The notes under the pieces were generated by a model, which was given only the letters and a program-made list of their open reading frames with translations, searched no databases and was not told the origin of the DNA. A stretch of 64,000 bases of DNA, taken from Polyangia bacterium. GTDB taxonomy: Bacteria > Myxococcota_A > Polyangia > Nannocystales > Nannocystaceae. Shown in pieces: positions 1-7,858 of the stretch; the first letter of the stretch is position 1; the number at the start of each line of letters is the position of its first letter. Location of the stretch: contig JAUHWG010000004.1 in assembly GCA_030424595.1 (NCBI GenBank), forward strand, positions 286,837-350,836. The letters are read 5' to 3'. Made by a program: the position numbers and the translations under genes.

Positions 1-90
1 GGCGGCGGCGATCCGGTGACCCTCGACCGGACCTTCACGATCAACGCCGAGGTCGATGAGATGTGGGAGTTCTGCGGCTACGCGCCCTAG
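1..90 (+). CDS. C-terminal end of an unidentified protein (cut by window start)
   Basis: An open frame enters from the window edge and closes at a TAG at 88-90, giving 29 residues that end in WEFCGYAP. The composition is ordinary coding composition and no domain can be assigned from so short a tail. The next gene starts about 120 bases downstream on the same strand. Confidence 0.5.
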   Translation, partial: GGGDPVTLDRTFTINAEVDEMWEFCGYAP

Positions 91-211
91 CAGACCGATT
101 GCCGAAGCGCCGCGCCGACGACCGACGGGTGAGCAGACCTCAGCCGTGAGGGCGTTCTTCTGCAAAGCTTGCGCACCTCCGGTGAGCGTCGCTGGGGTTG
201 AATCGTCGCCC

Positions 212-631
212 GTGAAGATCGCTGACATCATGACTCGCGACGTGGTCTCGATCGAGCTCACGTCCCGCCTCGGCGCCGCGCTCCAGCTCCTCCGCGAGCA
301 TGACATCCGCCACCTGCCGGTGGTCGAGGAGGGCTCCTTGCGGGGGATCCTCAGCGACCGTGACATCCGCACCTACCGACCCCCCGACGCCTTGGTCGAG
401 GACAACGTCGTCGCCTCGATCGAGCTCCTTGACACGCCGCTGTGGCGGGTGATGACCGATGAGGTGCTCACGGCCGGTCCGGAGGAGTCGATCGACCGAG
501 CGCTGGATCTCTTCGTCGACCGCCGGGTCGGCGCGATCTGTGTCGTCGAGGACGGGCTCCTGGTCGGCATCGTCTCCTACATCGACGCCCTGCGAGCGCT
601 CCGCGAGGAGCGGCGGGCGAGCGCTACCTAG
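212..631 (+). CDS. CBS-domain-pair protein
   Basis: About 139 residues made almost wholly of two tandem CBS domains (roughly residues 1-60 and 75-135). Each opens with the usual form: KIADIMTRDVVSIE in the first and WRVMTDEVLTAGPEES in the second, followed by HLPVVEEGSLRGILSDRD and AICVVEDGLLVGIVS. CBS pairs bind adenosine nucleotides and act as cytosolic energy or ligand sensors; no effector domain is attached, so the partner is unknown. The GTG at 212 puts the first CBS strand at the N-terminus as in other stand-alone CBS proteins. A GTG at 182 is an alternative, and neither has a convincing ribosome binding site. The frame stays open far upstream but that part has no coding character. Confidence 0.85.
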   Translation: MKIADIMTRDVVSIELTSRLGAALQLLREHDIRHLPVVEEGSLRGILSDRDIRTYRPPDALVEDNVVASIELLDTPLWRVMTDEVLTAGPEESIDRALDLFVDRRVGAICVVEDGLLVGIVSYIDALRALREERRASAT

Positions 632-1062
632 GCCGGCTGGGTCCGGCGTCCATCTCGGAGGAGGTGGCTCCGCTTGCCGCCTGGTGTCGTCGCGAGTCGC
701 GAGTCGCGAGTCGCCGCGAAGGTCGTCGAGCTCGTCGAGCTCGTCGAGCGAGTCGTCGCGCAGGTCGTCGAGCTCCGCGAGGTCGTCGACCTCATCACCG
801 CCGCCGCATCCAGCCCGTCGTCGAGCTGGGGGCGCGGATCGGAGCGGCTCAGGGATGTACTCGCGCAGAGGCCGCGATCTGGGCGGAGGGGATGTGGGCT
901 CGGAGGGGATCGACGGGGTCGCCGCTCGCCGGGCGCCTTGGGACGGTGGCCGCCGTCGACAGCAGATCGTTTGTAGTCGCCATCTAGGGCGGAAAATTCG
1001 CCATTTCGGCCCTGGCGCTGTCGCCAGGATTCGGATTGCGAAAACGACACCTTGCTGGGACG
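632..1062 (+). other. Intergenic region with short direct repeats
   Basis: No convincing gene. The stretch holds three tandem copies of GCGAGTC (692-712), followed to about 795 by imperfect repeats of GTCGAGCTC. These repeats leave several frames open on both strands and create acidic or Val/Glu-rich shadow peptides with no start signal. The last 60 bases are less GC-rich and probably hold the promoter of the transporter gene. Confidence 0.4.
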
Positions 1063-2685
1063 ATGCGCGACACCGTGAGCGCAGATAGCGAACCCGAAAA
1101 GCTGATCCTCGGCCATCCACGGGGGCTCTTCGTCCTCTTCCTCGCCGAGATGTGGGAGCGCTTTTGCTACTACGGCATGCGCGGGCTCCTCGTCCTCTAC
1201 CTGACGAAGGCGCTGATGATGGGGGACGCGAAGGCGTTCGGGATCTACGGCGCCTACACGGCCCTGATCTACGCCGCCCCCGTGCTCGGAGGGATCATCG
1301 CCGACAAGGTGCTCGGCTACCGCCGCGCCGTGATCCTCGGCGGCCTGATGATGGCGATCGGCGAGTTTGTCGTCCTCGGCGGCACCGCGACGACGCTCTA
1401 CATCGGCATGGGCCTGCTGACGATCGGCAACGGCTATCTCAAGGCGAACATCTCGAGCATCGTCGGTCTCCTCTACGGGGCCGGCGATCCGCGGCGCGAC
1501 TCCGGCTTCACGATCTTCTACATGGGGATCAACCTCGGCGCCTTCCTGGCGACGACGGTCTGCGCCTGGGTCGGCGAGACCTACGGCTATCACTACGGCT
1601 TCGGCCTCGCCGGGATCGGCATGCTGATCGGCGTGGCGACCTTCATCATCGGCCAGCCCTGGCTCAAGGACCACGGCGGACCGCCGAGCCTAGAGCGGCT
1701 GCGGAGCCCCGCGTTCCTCGGCCTCAGCCTCCAGACCGTGACGATCCTCGGCTCCTTCGCCGCGGTGCCGCTCCTCTACCTGCTGATGACCCGCAACCAG
1801 ATGGTCGGCGTGCTGCTGATCCTGGTCGCGATCTACGTCGTCGGCAGCCTGCTCTTCAACGGCTTTAAGAGCGGCCGGATCCAGCGCGATCGGACGATCG
1901 TCCTGGTCGTCCTGATGTTCTTCAACGTCGTCTTCTGGGCCTTCTTCGAGCAGGCAGGCTCGTCGCTGACCCTCTTCACCGACCGCAACGTCGACCGCTA
2001 CATCCCCTTCCTCGACTGGGAGATGGGCGCGGCGATGACGCAGTCGTTCAACTCGATGTTCATCCTCCTCTTCGGCTCGGTCTTCTCGGCGATGTGGATC
2101 GCCCTGGAGCGCCGAAACGCCAACCCGAACATCCCGGCGAAGTTCGGGATCGGCATCCTCCTCCTCGGGATCGGCTTCCTCGTGCTCCTCCTCGGCCGCG
2201 AGATGGCCGGCCCGGACGCGCTGGTCCCCCTGTGGATCCTGGCGTTCATGTACATGCTGCACACGATGGGCGAGCTCTCGCTCTCGCCCATCGGCCTGTC
2301 GATGGTGACCAAGCTCTCGCCCCCCGGGATGACAGGCACGGTGATGGGCGCATGGTTCCTCTCGTGGGCCGGCTCCAACTACGTCGCCGCGATCCTGGCC
2401 AAGCTCACCGGCTCGGAGGAGGAGGGGAGCGCGGCGATCGCGGGGATGGTGCGGGCGGCGGAGAACGCCATCGCCGTCCCGCCCGGACCGGTCACCAAGG
2501 TGCTCGCGGTCGCCCAAGAGCGGAGCACGGACGCCTATTGGCTCGGCGAGCTCGGCAAGGCGCAGGAGGGGCTGACCACCTACGTCGATCTCTTCGCGAC
2601 CCTCGGCTACATCGCCTTCGGCACCGGAGTGTTCCTCATTATCATCGCCCGTCCGCTCAACCGGATGATGCACGGGGTCAAGTAG
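1063..2685 (+). CDS. POT/PTR2 family proton-dependent oligopeptide transporter
   Basis: A 540-residue inner-membrane protein of the major facilitator superfamily that couples proton entry to di- and tripeptide uptake. The family motifs are clear: EMWERFCYYGMRGLLVLYL (the ExxERFxYYG proton-coupling motif in helix 1), GGIIADKVLGYR (PTR2 signature, loop 2-3) and FYMGINLGAF (second signature, near helix 5). Twelve or more hydrophobic segments can be followed, and the length is typical. The ATG at 1063 is preferred over an in-frame TTG at 1036 because GGGA lies just upstream and the family starts shortly before the ERF motif. It stands alone; the small lipoprotein gene 130 bases downstream may be cotranscribed. 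Confidence 0.93.
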   Translation: MRDTVSADSEPEKLILGHPRGLFVLFLAEMWERFCYYGMRGLLVLYLTKALMMGDAKAFGIYGAYTALIYAAPVLGGIIADKVLGYRRAVILGGLMMAIGEFVVLGGTATTLYIGMGLLTIGNGYLKANISSIVGLLYGAGDPRRDSGFTIFYMGINLGAFLATTVCAWVGETYGYHYGFGLAGIGMLIGVATFIIGQPWLKDHGGPPSLERLRSPAFLGLSLQTVTILGSFAAVPLLYLLMTRNQMVGVLLILVAIYVVGSLLFNGFKSGRIQRDRTIVLVVLMFFNVVFWAFFEQAGSSLTLFTDRNVDRYIPFLDWEMGAAMTQSFNSMFILLFGSVFSAMWIALERRNANPNIPAKFGIGILLLGIGFLVLLLGREMAGPDALVPLWILAFMYMLHTMGELSLSPIGLSMVTKLSPPGMTGTVMGAWFLSWAGSNYVAAILAKLTGSEEEGSAAIAGMVRAAENAIAVPPGPVTKVLAVAQERSTDAYWLGELGKAQEGLTTYVDLFATLGYIAFGTGVFLIIIARPLNRMMHGVK

Positions 2686-2698
2686 TCATGGGAGCTAG

Positions 2699-2797
2699 GG
2701 CGCAAGCCAGCGCACAGAATCGTGCCCAGATCCGGGCACAGGCCGATTCACAGAACTGGGCCGAGACCCGGGCCGAGACCCGGGCACAAGCCATCGC
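2699..2797 (+). repeat. Imperfect short repeats before the lipoprotein gene
   Basis: A run of degenerate units built on GCACAG, CCGGGCAC and GAGACCCGGGCC, with GGGCCGAGACCC repeated almost exactly. It fills the space between the transporter stop and the ribosome binding site of the next gene. In one frame it reads as Ala/Gln/Arg-rich peptide, which is taken as a by-product because the true start at 2817 has a much better ribosome binding site. Confidence 0.5.
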
Positions 2798-2816
2798 AGG
2801 AATTGGGAGAGTGTGG

Positions 2817-3089
2817 ATGAAGACTCAAAGCATCGTGATCGCCTTGACCGTCGGCCTCGTCACCGTCAGCGGCTGCGCCAAGGATGAGGAGTGCGTCGCC
2901 CTCGCGGAGCACGTCGCCGAGGTCGTCGCCGAGGAGCAGGGAGGCGCGCTCTCGGAGGAGAACCGGGAGAAGATGCTCAAGGAGACGGTCGAGCAGTGCG
3001 GCTCGGAGAAGCCGGCGCCCGCGGCCATGAAGTGCGCCCTCGCGGCGAGCTCGACCGAGGCCCTCAAGGAGTGCGACAAGGTCGAGTGA
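2817..3089 (+). CDS. Small Cys-containing lipoprotein, unknown function
   Basis: Ninety residues starting MKTQSIVIALTVGL with lipobox VSGC (Cys about residue 20), so it should be lipidated and exported. The mature part is acidic and helical with three further cysteines, in ECVALAEHVAEVV, VEQCGSE and MKCALAAS, plus a last one in KECDKVE. A strong ribosome binding site (GGGAGA, 2805-2810) sets the start at 2817 even though the frame is open upstream. Small lipoproteins with this spaced-Cys helical pattern are common in myxobacteria; the role is not known. Confidence 0.8.
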   Translation: MKTQSIVIALTVGLVTVSGCAKDEECVALAEHVAEVVAEEQGGALSEENREKMLKETVEQCGSEKPAPAAMKCALAASSTEALKECDKVE

Positions 3090-3262
3090 CGGCGAGTCGC
3101 CCGCGGGAAGCTCCGGCGCGATCTCGGGACCACGAGCGCGCGGAGCTCCGCGGGTGCACCCGGATCACCCATGTGCGGCCGAGCTTCGACGACGGCCTCC
3201 CGCACGCGCTAGACGAGCGCAGGAAGAGCCTCTGCGCTCGCGTCCCGCTCAGCCCTCATCCC

Positions 3263-4138
3263 TCATCCCTCAGCGAGCGGCGTACGAGCGTCGCCTGGGT
3301 CCGCGACGAGGAAGCTCGCCAACACCTGCGCGACCGGCTCGGGCTCCTCCAGGTGGAGGTGGTGGCTGCCGCTGAGGTTTGTGACCTCGAGGTCGCCGAT
3401 GCAGGCGCAGCGCTCGGCGACGACCGCTCGATCAAAGGGGATCCCGCGGTCCGCGGTTAGCAGCGCGACGCGGCAGGTGATCGCACGGAGGAAGGAGTTG
3501 ACCTGGGCCGCGGTCAGGCGGATCCGTGAGGGCCAGCGGAGGCGAGGATCGGTTCGCCAGCGCCAGCCGCCGTCGACGGGCTCCAGGGCGCGCTCGACGA
3601 GGATCCGGGCGGCGTCGGGGTGGAGCCCGGTCGCGCGGGTGCGGGCGGCCGCAGCCGCGTCGATCGTCGGGTAGGCGCGCTCGCTCACCCGAGGGCCGCG
3701 GGCCTCTCGATCGAGGGCGGTGCGCAGGCGTGGGGCCGCCTCGTCCGGGTCGTCGGTCAGCGGCGCGAGGCCTTCGACCAGGGCCAGGCGGAGGATCCGC
3801 TCCGGGTAGGCGCCGGCGCAGAGGGCTGCGACCGCCGCCCCGAGGGAGTGGCCGAGGAGGGCGTAGCGCGACCAGCCGAGGGCGGCCGCAGCCGCGAGGG
3901 CGTCGGCGACGTAGTCGAGCAGGTAGTAGGTCCCGTGCCCGCGATGGGCGGAGAGCCCGTGGCCGGCGTGATCGAGGGCGACGATCCGGCACTCCGGGAG
4001 GAGCGGGGCGAGTCGATCAAAGCTCGCCGCGTTGTCGAGCCAGCCGTGGAGGGCGAGGACAGGGAGCCCGTCTGCGGGCCCCCAGACGCGGGCCGCGAGG
4101 CGGATCTCAGGGAGCTCGAGCGTGATCTCGTCGGTCAT
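3263..4138 (-). CDS. Alpha/beta-hydrolase fold protein
   Basis: A 291-residue cytosolic alpha/beta hydrolase. Visible landmarks are LALHGWLDNAASFDRLAP (oxyanion-hole HG motif), the nucleophile elbow GHSLGAAVAA (catalytic Ser about residue 93) and a C-terminal SGSHHLHLEEP carrying the catalytic His. The acid is probably in the LLTADRGIPFD segment. It resembles serine hydrolase-like/MEST-type hydrolases, but the substrate cannot be read from sequence. The start is ATG at 4138, facing a 10-bp tandem array only five bases upstream. The ribosome binding site is weak. Its 3' end faces the lipoprotein gene; the 173 bases between hold nothing obvious. Confidence 0.85.
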   Translation of the reverse strand: MTDEITLELPEIRLAARVWGPADGLPVLALHGWLDNAASFDRLAPLLPECRIVALDHAGHGLSAHRGHGTYYLLDYVADALAAAAALGWSRYALLGHSLGAAVAALCAGAYPERILRLALVEGLAPLTDDPDEAAPRLRTALDREARGPRVSERAYPTIDAAAAARTRATGLHPDAARILVERALEPVDGGWRWRTDPRLRWPSRIRLTAAQVNSFLRAITCRVALLTADRGIPFDRAVVAERCACIGDLEVTNLSGSHHLHLEEPEPVAQVLASFLVADPGDARTPLAEG

Positions 4139-4143
4139 GGGCG

Positions 4144-4183
4144 CTGGTTCGGGCTGGTTCGGGCTGGTTCGGGCTGGTTCGGG
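4144..4183. repeat. 10-bp tandem repeat CTGGTTCGGG x4
   Basis: Four head-to-tail copies of CTGGTTCGGG. The array sits immediately upstream of the hydrolase start codon on the minus strand, in its 5' untranslated region or promoter. The unit is close to one helical turn, so copy-number change would shift upstream sites by whole turns. Confidence 0.9.
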
Positions 4184-4368
4184 CAGACGGCCCGGGGGTG
4201 AGGTGGTCCGACGATGGTCGAGTTCGGCCCTCCGCGCAAGCCTGCGGGCGGGCGCTCTGCTCCTCGCCTCGCGCCGCCGAGGCGGAGTCGAACGGGCTCC
4301 ATGGGCCTCCTCGGGGCGATGGGTTCGACCTCGAGCGCGTGGTAGGGTCTCGGCCAGTGGGGGGTCTG

Positions 4369-5181
4369 ATGAGCGACGAGCGCGAGAGCAACGGCCCGAA
4401 GGACGGCCCGAACGACGGCCCGAACGACGGCCCGAACGACGGCCCGAACGACGGCCCGAAGGACGGCCCGAACGACGGCCCGAACGGCGGCGATGAGCCC
4501 TCATTTATCCCCTACACGCCGCCCAGGCTGGACGCAGGCGCAGCTGAGCTCCGCGGCGCGGAGTTCGAGGCCTTGATGGACAGCCGCCGGAGCGTCCGCC
4601 ACTTCAGCGCCGATCCGGTGCCCCGGAGCCTGATCGAGCGGGCGATCCGGACCGCCTCGACCGCCCCCTCGGGCGCCCATCGCCAGCCCTGGCGCTTCGT
4701 CGCCGTCAGCGACGCGCCGACCAAACGAGCGATCCGTATCGCCGCCGAGCGCGAGGAGCAGGTCAGCTACGGCGGGCGGATGTCCGAGGAGTGGCGCTGT
4801 GCCCTGCGACCGTTGGGGACCGACGCGGACAAGGGCTACCTCGAGGTCGTCCCGTGGATCGTCGTCGTCTTCGAGGAGCGCTTCGGGCTCAGCGACGCGG
4901 GCGAGACGATCAAGAACTACTACGTCAAGGAGAGCGTCGGCATCGCCTGCGGGCTCTTCATCGCCGCTCTCCACTCGATGGGGCTCGCGACCCTGACCCA
5001 CACGCCGAGCCCGATGGGCTTTCTCAGCCGAGTCCTCGGCCGACCGGCGAATGAGCGGCCCTACATCCTCTTTCCGATCGGCTACCCGGCGGCTGACGCG
5101 AGGGTCCCCGACATCGAGCGCAAGACCCTCGACGAGGTCGCCGTCTGGAACCCTGAGCGTCCCGTCGGCGACGACGACTGA
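4369..5181 (+). CDS. Nitroreductase-superfamily flavoprotein, iodotyrosine-deiodinase-like
   Basis: A 270-residue protein. Residues about 1-45 are a low-complexity leader of repeated DGPN units (12-bp DNA repeat), then an FMN-dependent nitroreductase fold. RRSVRHFSADPVPRSLIERA, TAPSGAHRQPWRF, YYVKESVGIACGLFIAAL and THTPSPMGFLSRVLGRP match the iodotyrosine deiodinase branch rather than classic nitroreductases. That branch reductively dehalogenates halotyrosines or acts on related aromatics; the bacterial substrate is an inference. Start ATG 4369 has a GGGGGG ribosome binding site just upstream. No signal peptide, so the enzyme should be cytosolic. Confidence 0.85.
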   Translation: MSDERESNGPKDGPNDGPNDGPNDGPNDGPKDGPNDGPNGGDEPSFIPYTPPRLDAGAAELRGAEFEALMDSRRSVRHFSADPVPRSLIERAIRTASTAPSGAHRQPWRFVAVSDAPTKRAIRIAAEREEQVSYGGRMSEEWRCALRPLGTDADKGYLEVVPWIVVVFEERFGLSDAGETIKNYYVKESVGIACGLFIAALHSMGLATLTHTPSPMGFLSRVLGRPANERPYILFPIGYPAADARVPDIERKTLDEVAVWNPERPVGDDD

Positions 5182-5229
5182 CGTTGGGCTCCGCTCCCGC
5201 TATGATCCTGCGGGACGAGGTGAGCGGTT

Positions 5230-6048
5230 ATGGTCGGGTTGGTCAGGCTGGTCGGGATGTACAGGTGGTCGCGGATGTGGGCGCCAGTCTTGGGGCTGGG
5301 GCTGGTCGTGCAAAGCGGCTGTGGCGAGCCCGACGCCTCGAGTGAGAGCGAGACAAGCGCGGGGGAGAGCGCCTCCGACACGGCAGATCCGACGGCGAGC
5401 GGGACGGCGAGCGGGACGGCGACCGCCGGTGAGGTCTGCGAGGAGCCGAGCGAGCACAGCGGCGAGGGGACCTACTACGACGCCGACGGCAGCGGCAACT
5501 GCTCGTTCGATCCCAGCGCGGATCGGATGATCGCTGCGATCAACGAGGCGGACTACGCCGGCTCTGCCCCCTGCGGCGCCTGTGCCGAGGTCGAGGGCCC
5601 CGACGGGGTGATCACCGTGCGGATCGTCGATCGCTGTCCGGGCTGTGCCCCGGGCGATCTCGATCTCAGCGTCGAGGCCTTTGAGATGATCGCGGCCAAG
5701 GAGGAGGGGCGCGTCGACATCGCCTGGCACTTCGTCCCCTGCGCGGTCGAGGGTCCCCTGCGCTATCGCTTCAAGGAGGGGAGCAGCCAATGGTGGACCG
5801 CGGTTCAGGTCCGCGACCATCGCCACGCGATCGCGTCGCTCGAGTACTCGCAGGACGGCGGTGAGAGCTTCATCCCGATCGCCCGCGAGACCTACAACTA
5901 CTTCGTCGCCCCGGAGGGGATGGGCGCAGAGCCGGTCTCGCTCCGGGTCACGGATGTCTACGGTCAGGTGGTCGTCGACGACGGCGTGGTCGTCGGCGAC
6001 GCCGTCGAGGTCAGCGGCGCTGCGAACATGCCCGCCTGCGGCGGGTGA
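5230..6048 (+). CDS. Expansin-like (EXLX/RlpA-type double-psi barrel) lipoprotein
   Basis: A 272-residue lipoprotein: signal peptide with lipobox VQSGC (Cys about 31), a Ser/Thr linker, then an N-terminal double-psi beta-barrel with EGTYYDADGSGNCSFDPS, CGACAEVEG and RIVDRCPGCAPGDLDLS. The Asp of the DRCPGC motif corresponds to the key residue of bacterial expansins. The C-terminal part (YRFKEGSSQWWTAVQVRDHR onward) looks like the CBM63-type second domain, with a WW pair. Bacterial expansins loosen cellulose or plant-like walls without hydrolysis. The start at 5230 has a GAGGTGAG ribosome binding site; ATG 5257 is possible. Confidence 0.82.
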   Translation: MVGLVRLVGMYRWSRMWAPVLGLGLVVQSGCGEPDASSESETSAGESASDTADPTASGTASGTATAGEVCEEPSEHSGEGTYYDADGSGNCSFDPSADRMIAAINEADYAGSAPCGACAEVEGPDGVITVRIVDRCPGCAPGDLDLSVEAFEMIAAKEEGRVDIAWHFVPCAVEGPLRYRFKEGSSQWWTAVQVRDHRHAIASLEYSQDGGESFIPIARETYNYFVAPEGMGAEPVSLRVTDVYGQVVVDDGVVVGDAVEVSGAANMPACGG

Positions 6049-6190
6049 GGACGGGCGCGCCGCCTGGCGTCGGATCGCGAACGCGAAGCGGTGAGGGCTC
6101 GCCTCAATTGCTGCGAGAGGGCGTCGGCCCATAGAAGACGAAGAGCTGCGGGGTTCCCCTCGGCGGACGCTCCGTCGGCGAGAACAGCGA

Positions 6191-6218
6191 CGCCCCCGCT
6201 GCGCGAGCAGAGGGGGCG
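6191..6218. terminator. Convergent-gene hairpin terminator
   Basis: A strong palindrome: CGCCCCC, a bulge, CTGC, loop GCGA, GCAG, a bulge, GGGGGCG. It lies 18 bases after the minus-strand lipoprotein gene and 140 bases after the expansin gene. No U-tract follows, as is usual at this GC content. The rest of 6049-6235 shows nothing else. Confidence 0.6.
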
Positions 6219-6235
6219 CACGCCGGAGAGGCTGC

Positions 6236-6559
6236 CTAGGCCTCGCGGTTGACCGCGTAGAGCTGCGAGAGCTCCGGGTCCTTGGCGATCTCGTACATGA
6301 GCGCCTCGAACTTCTCGCGGTCGAGGCCGTTCTTCTCGAGGATCTCGTCGGCGCTGTCGGGGTTGGAGGCGATCGCGTTGGCGACGGTGACGGCCTTCTC
6401 GACCCGCGGGTCCATGGGCTCAGCCTCCTCGGGCTTGTCGTCGGCGTTCTCGGCGACCTCTGCGGTCTTGTCGTCGGCCTTGTCGTCAGCCTTCTTGTCA
6501 CCGCAGGCCCCGAGGGCGAGCGGGAGGGCGACCATCATCATTCGAATTGTGCGGTTCAT
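6236..6559 (-). CDS. Small acidic lipoprotein
   Basis: A 107-residue lipoprotein starting MNRTIRMMMVALPLALGACG (lipobox ALGAC). A Lys/Asp/Glu-rich linker with KADDKADDKTAE repeats follows, then a short helical domain ending KDPELSQLYAVNREA. The start has GGAGAA upstream on the minus strand. The next gene upstream on the same strand ends 41 bases away and also encodes an exported charged protein, so the two may form an operon. Function unknown. Confidence 0.8.
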   Translation of the reverse strand: MNRTIRMMMVALPLALGACGDKKADDKADDKTAEVAENADDKPEEAEPMDPRVEKAVTVANAIASNPDSADEILEKNGLDREKFEALMYEIAKDPELSQLYAVNREA

Positions 6560-6600
6560 CGTAGTTCTCCGGACTTGAAAGAGTGGGCGGTCACGCGGTC

Positions 6601-7557
6601 CTACTGGGGCGCCTGCTTGTCCTTGAGCTTCTGCTTCTTGTCCTCGCGGAGCTCTTTTTTGGCGTCGCGGAGCTCCTCGCGCTTCTCTTTCTTGTTCTCC
6701 TTCTTGTCTTGGAGCTTCTCCTCGCGCTTCTCGTGCTTCTCCGAGAGGTGCTCCTCGCGCTTTTCGAGCTTCTCCTCGCGCTTGTCGAGCTTGGCCTTGT
6801 CCTCGCGGGCCTCGACGCGCTCGTCGCGGAGCTCGCCGCGGAGCTCCTTGATCTTCGCCTTGTCGGGATCGTCGGAGCGCTTCTCCTTGGCGATCTTCGC
6901 CTTGATCTTGCCCTTTTGGGCCATGTGCTCGCGCTTCTTCGCCTTGCGCTTGGCGTCGAGCTTGTCGTGGAGCTTGTCGTGGCGGTGCTTGATCTTCTTG
7001 CCAGCGGCCTTCTCCGCCTTGATCTTGGCGTGGATCTTGGCCCGACGGGCCTTCTCCTCCTCGCGCTTGGCCTCGAGCTTGACCTTGAGCTCGGCCCGCA
7101 GCGCGGTCTTCTCCTCGGCGCTCATCTCCTTGAGCTCATCCTTGCGCTCGCGGATCTTCGCCGCGAGCTCCTCGCCGCGGTAGCCCTCGACGAGGAGGCT
7201 CCGGACGTAGAGGCCGAACCCCTTCTTCTTGCCGCGGGTCTCGACCTCCTCAGCCTCGGTCCCGAGGATGACGGACGCATCGCCAGCGGAGAGGCCGATC
7301 TCGATCGAGCCTTCGATCGCCTCGGTGATCTCCGCCTCCTCGACGCCGGCATCGCGGGCGCTGATCGCCGCGATCGGCAGATCGAGGACCATCAGGATGT
7401 CGTCCTCAGCCGCCTCTTCGTCGCTGTCGGCCTCTGCGTCCGGGGCCTCGACCTCAGCCTTTGCGGTGATCGTGGGGGATGGGGCGAGATCGGCGTGTGC
7501 GAGTGTCGGGAGCGCCATGGCGGCGACGAGCAGGCTCGAGATCGTCAGAATCTTCAT
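6601..7557 (-). CDS. Exported Lys/Glu-rich long-helix protein
   Basis: A 318-residue protein with a Sec signal peptide (MKILTISSLLVAAMALPTLAHA). Residues about 35-100 are acidic, including a DDILMVLDLPIAAISARDAG segment. From about residue 115 to the end it is an almost uninterrupted charged helix (EKLEKREEHLSEKHEKREEK and similar), probably a single alpha-helix or coiled coil. No catalytic motif is visible. Such K/E-rich exported helices could be periplasmic spacers or bind nucleic acid or envelope polymers; that is only inference. It is cotranscribable with the small lipoprotein gene downstream. Confidence 0.8.
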   Translation of the reverse strand: MKILTISSLLVAAMALPTLAHADLAPSPTITAKAEVEAPDAEADSDEEAAEDDILMVLDLPIAAISARDAGVEEAEITEAIEGSIEIGLSAGDASVILGTEAEEVETRGKKKGFGLYVRSLLVEGYRGEELAAKIRERKDELKEMSAEEKTALRAELKVKLEAKREEEKARRAKIHAKIKAEKAAGKKIKHRHDKLHDKLDAKRKAKKREHMAQKGKIKAKIAKEKRSDDPDKAKIKELRGELRDERVEAREDKAKLDKREEKLEKREEHLSEKHEKREEKLQDKKENKKEKREELRDAKKELREDKKQKLKDKQAPQ

Positions 7558-7858
7558 CGGTTGCCTCTGGGTGAGAGTACGGTCTTCGAATGCCGCGATT
7601 CGGCGCTATTCGTAGGGCCTCGGTAAAGGCTCTCCCTACGTGGGTGACGAAGGACCTGCGCAGAGGATCCACGATCGGACCGCGCTCGGTCAACGCGGGG
7701 CCCTGAATTTACAGCTGGAGGGCGCCTTCGCCCGACTCCTAGGGTAATCGTCGCTGCTGAAGGTGCGGCGAAGACGGGCCGTTGGACTCGTGGGCTCGGC
7801 AGACGCCCGTCTGTCTCCAGAGTACGGTCGAAGAGCGGGCTGCTAGGTGCTTGAGCGG
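7558..7858. other. Intergenic spacer
   Basis: No gene is supported. It contains the promoter side of the charged-helix gene and the downstream side of the beta-helix gene. The decamer GAGTACGGTC occurs twice (near 7575 and 7818), followed by TTCGAA and GAAGAG respectively, and there is a small GGGCG-CCTT-CGCCC hairpin near 7725. Confidence 0.4.

Noticed and set aside
640..1120. Acidic minus-strand peptide over the short repeats
   Set aside because: Its DDLAELDDLRDDSLDELDEL character comes from the GTCGAGCTC repeats and it has no start signal.
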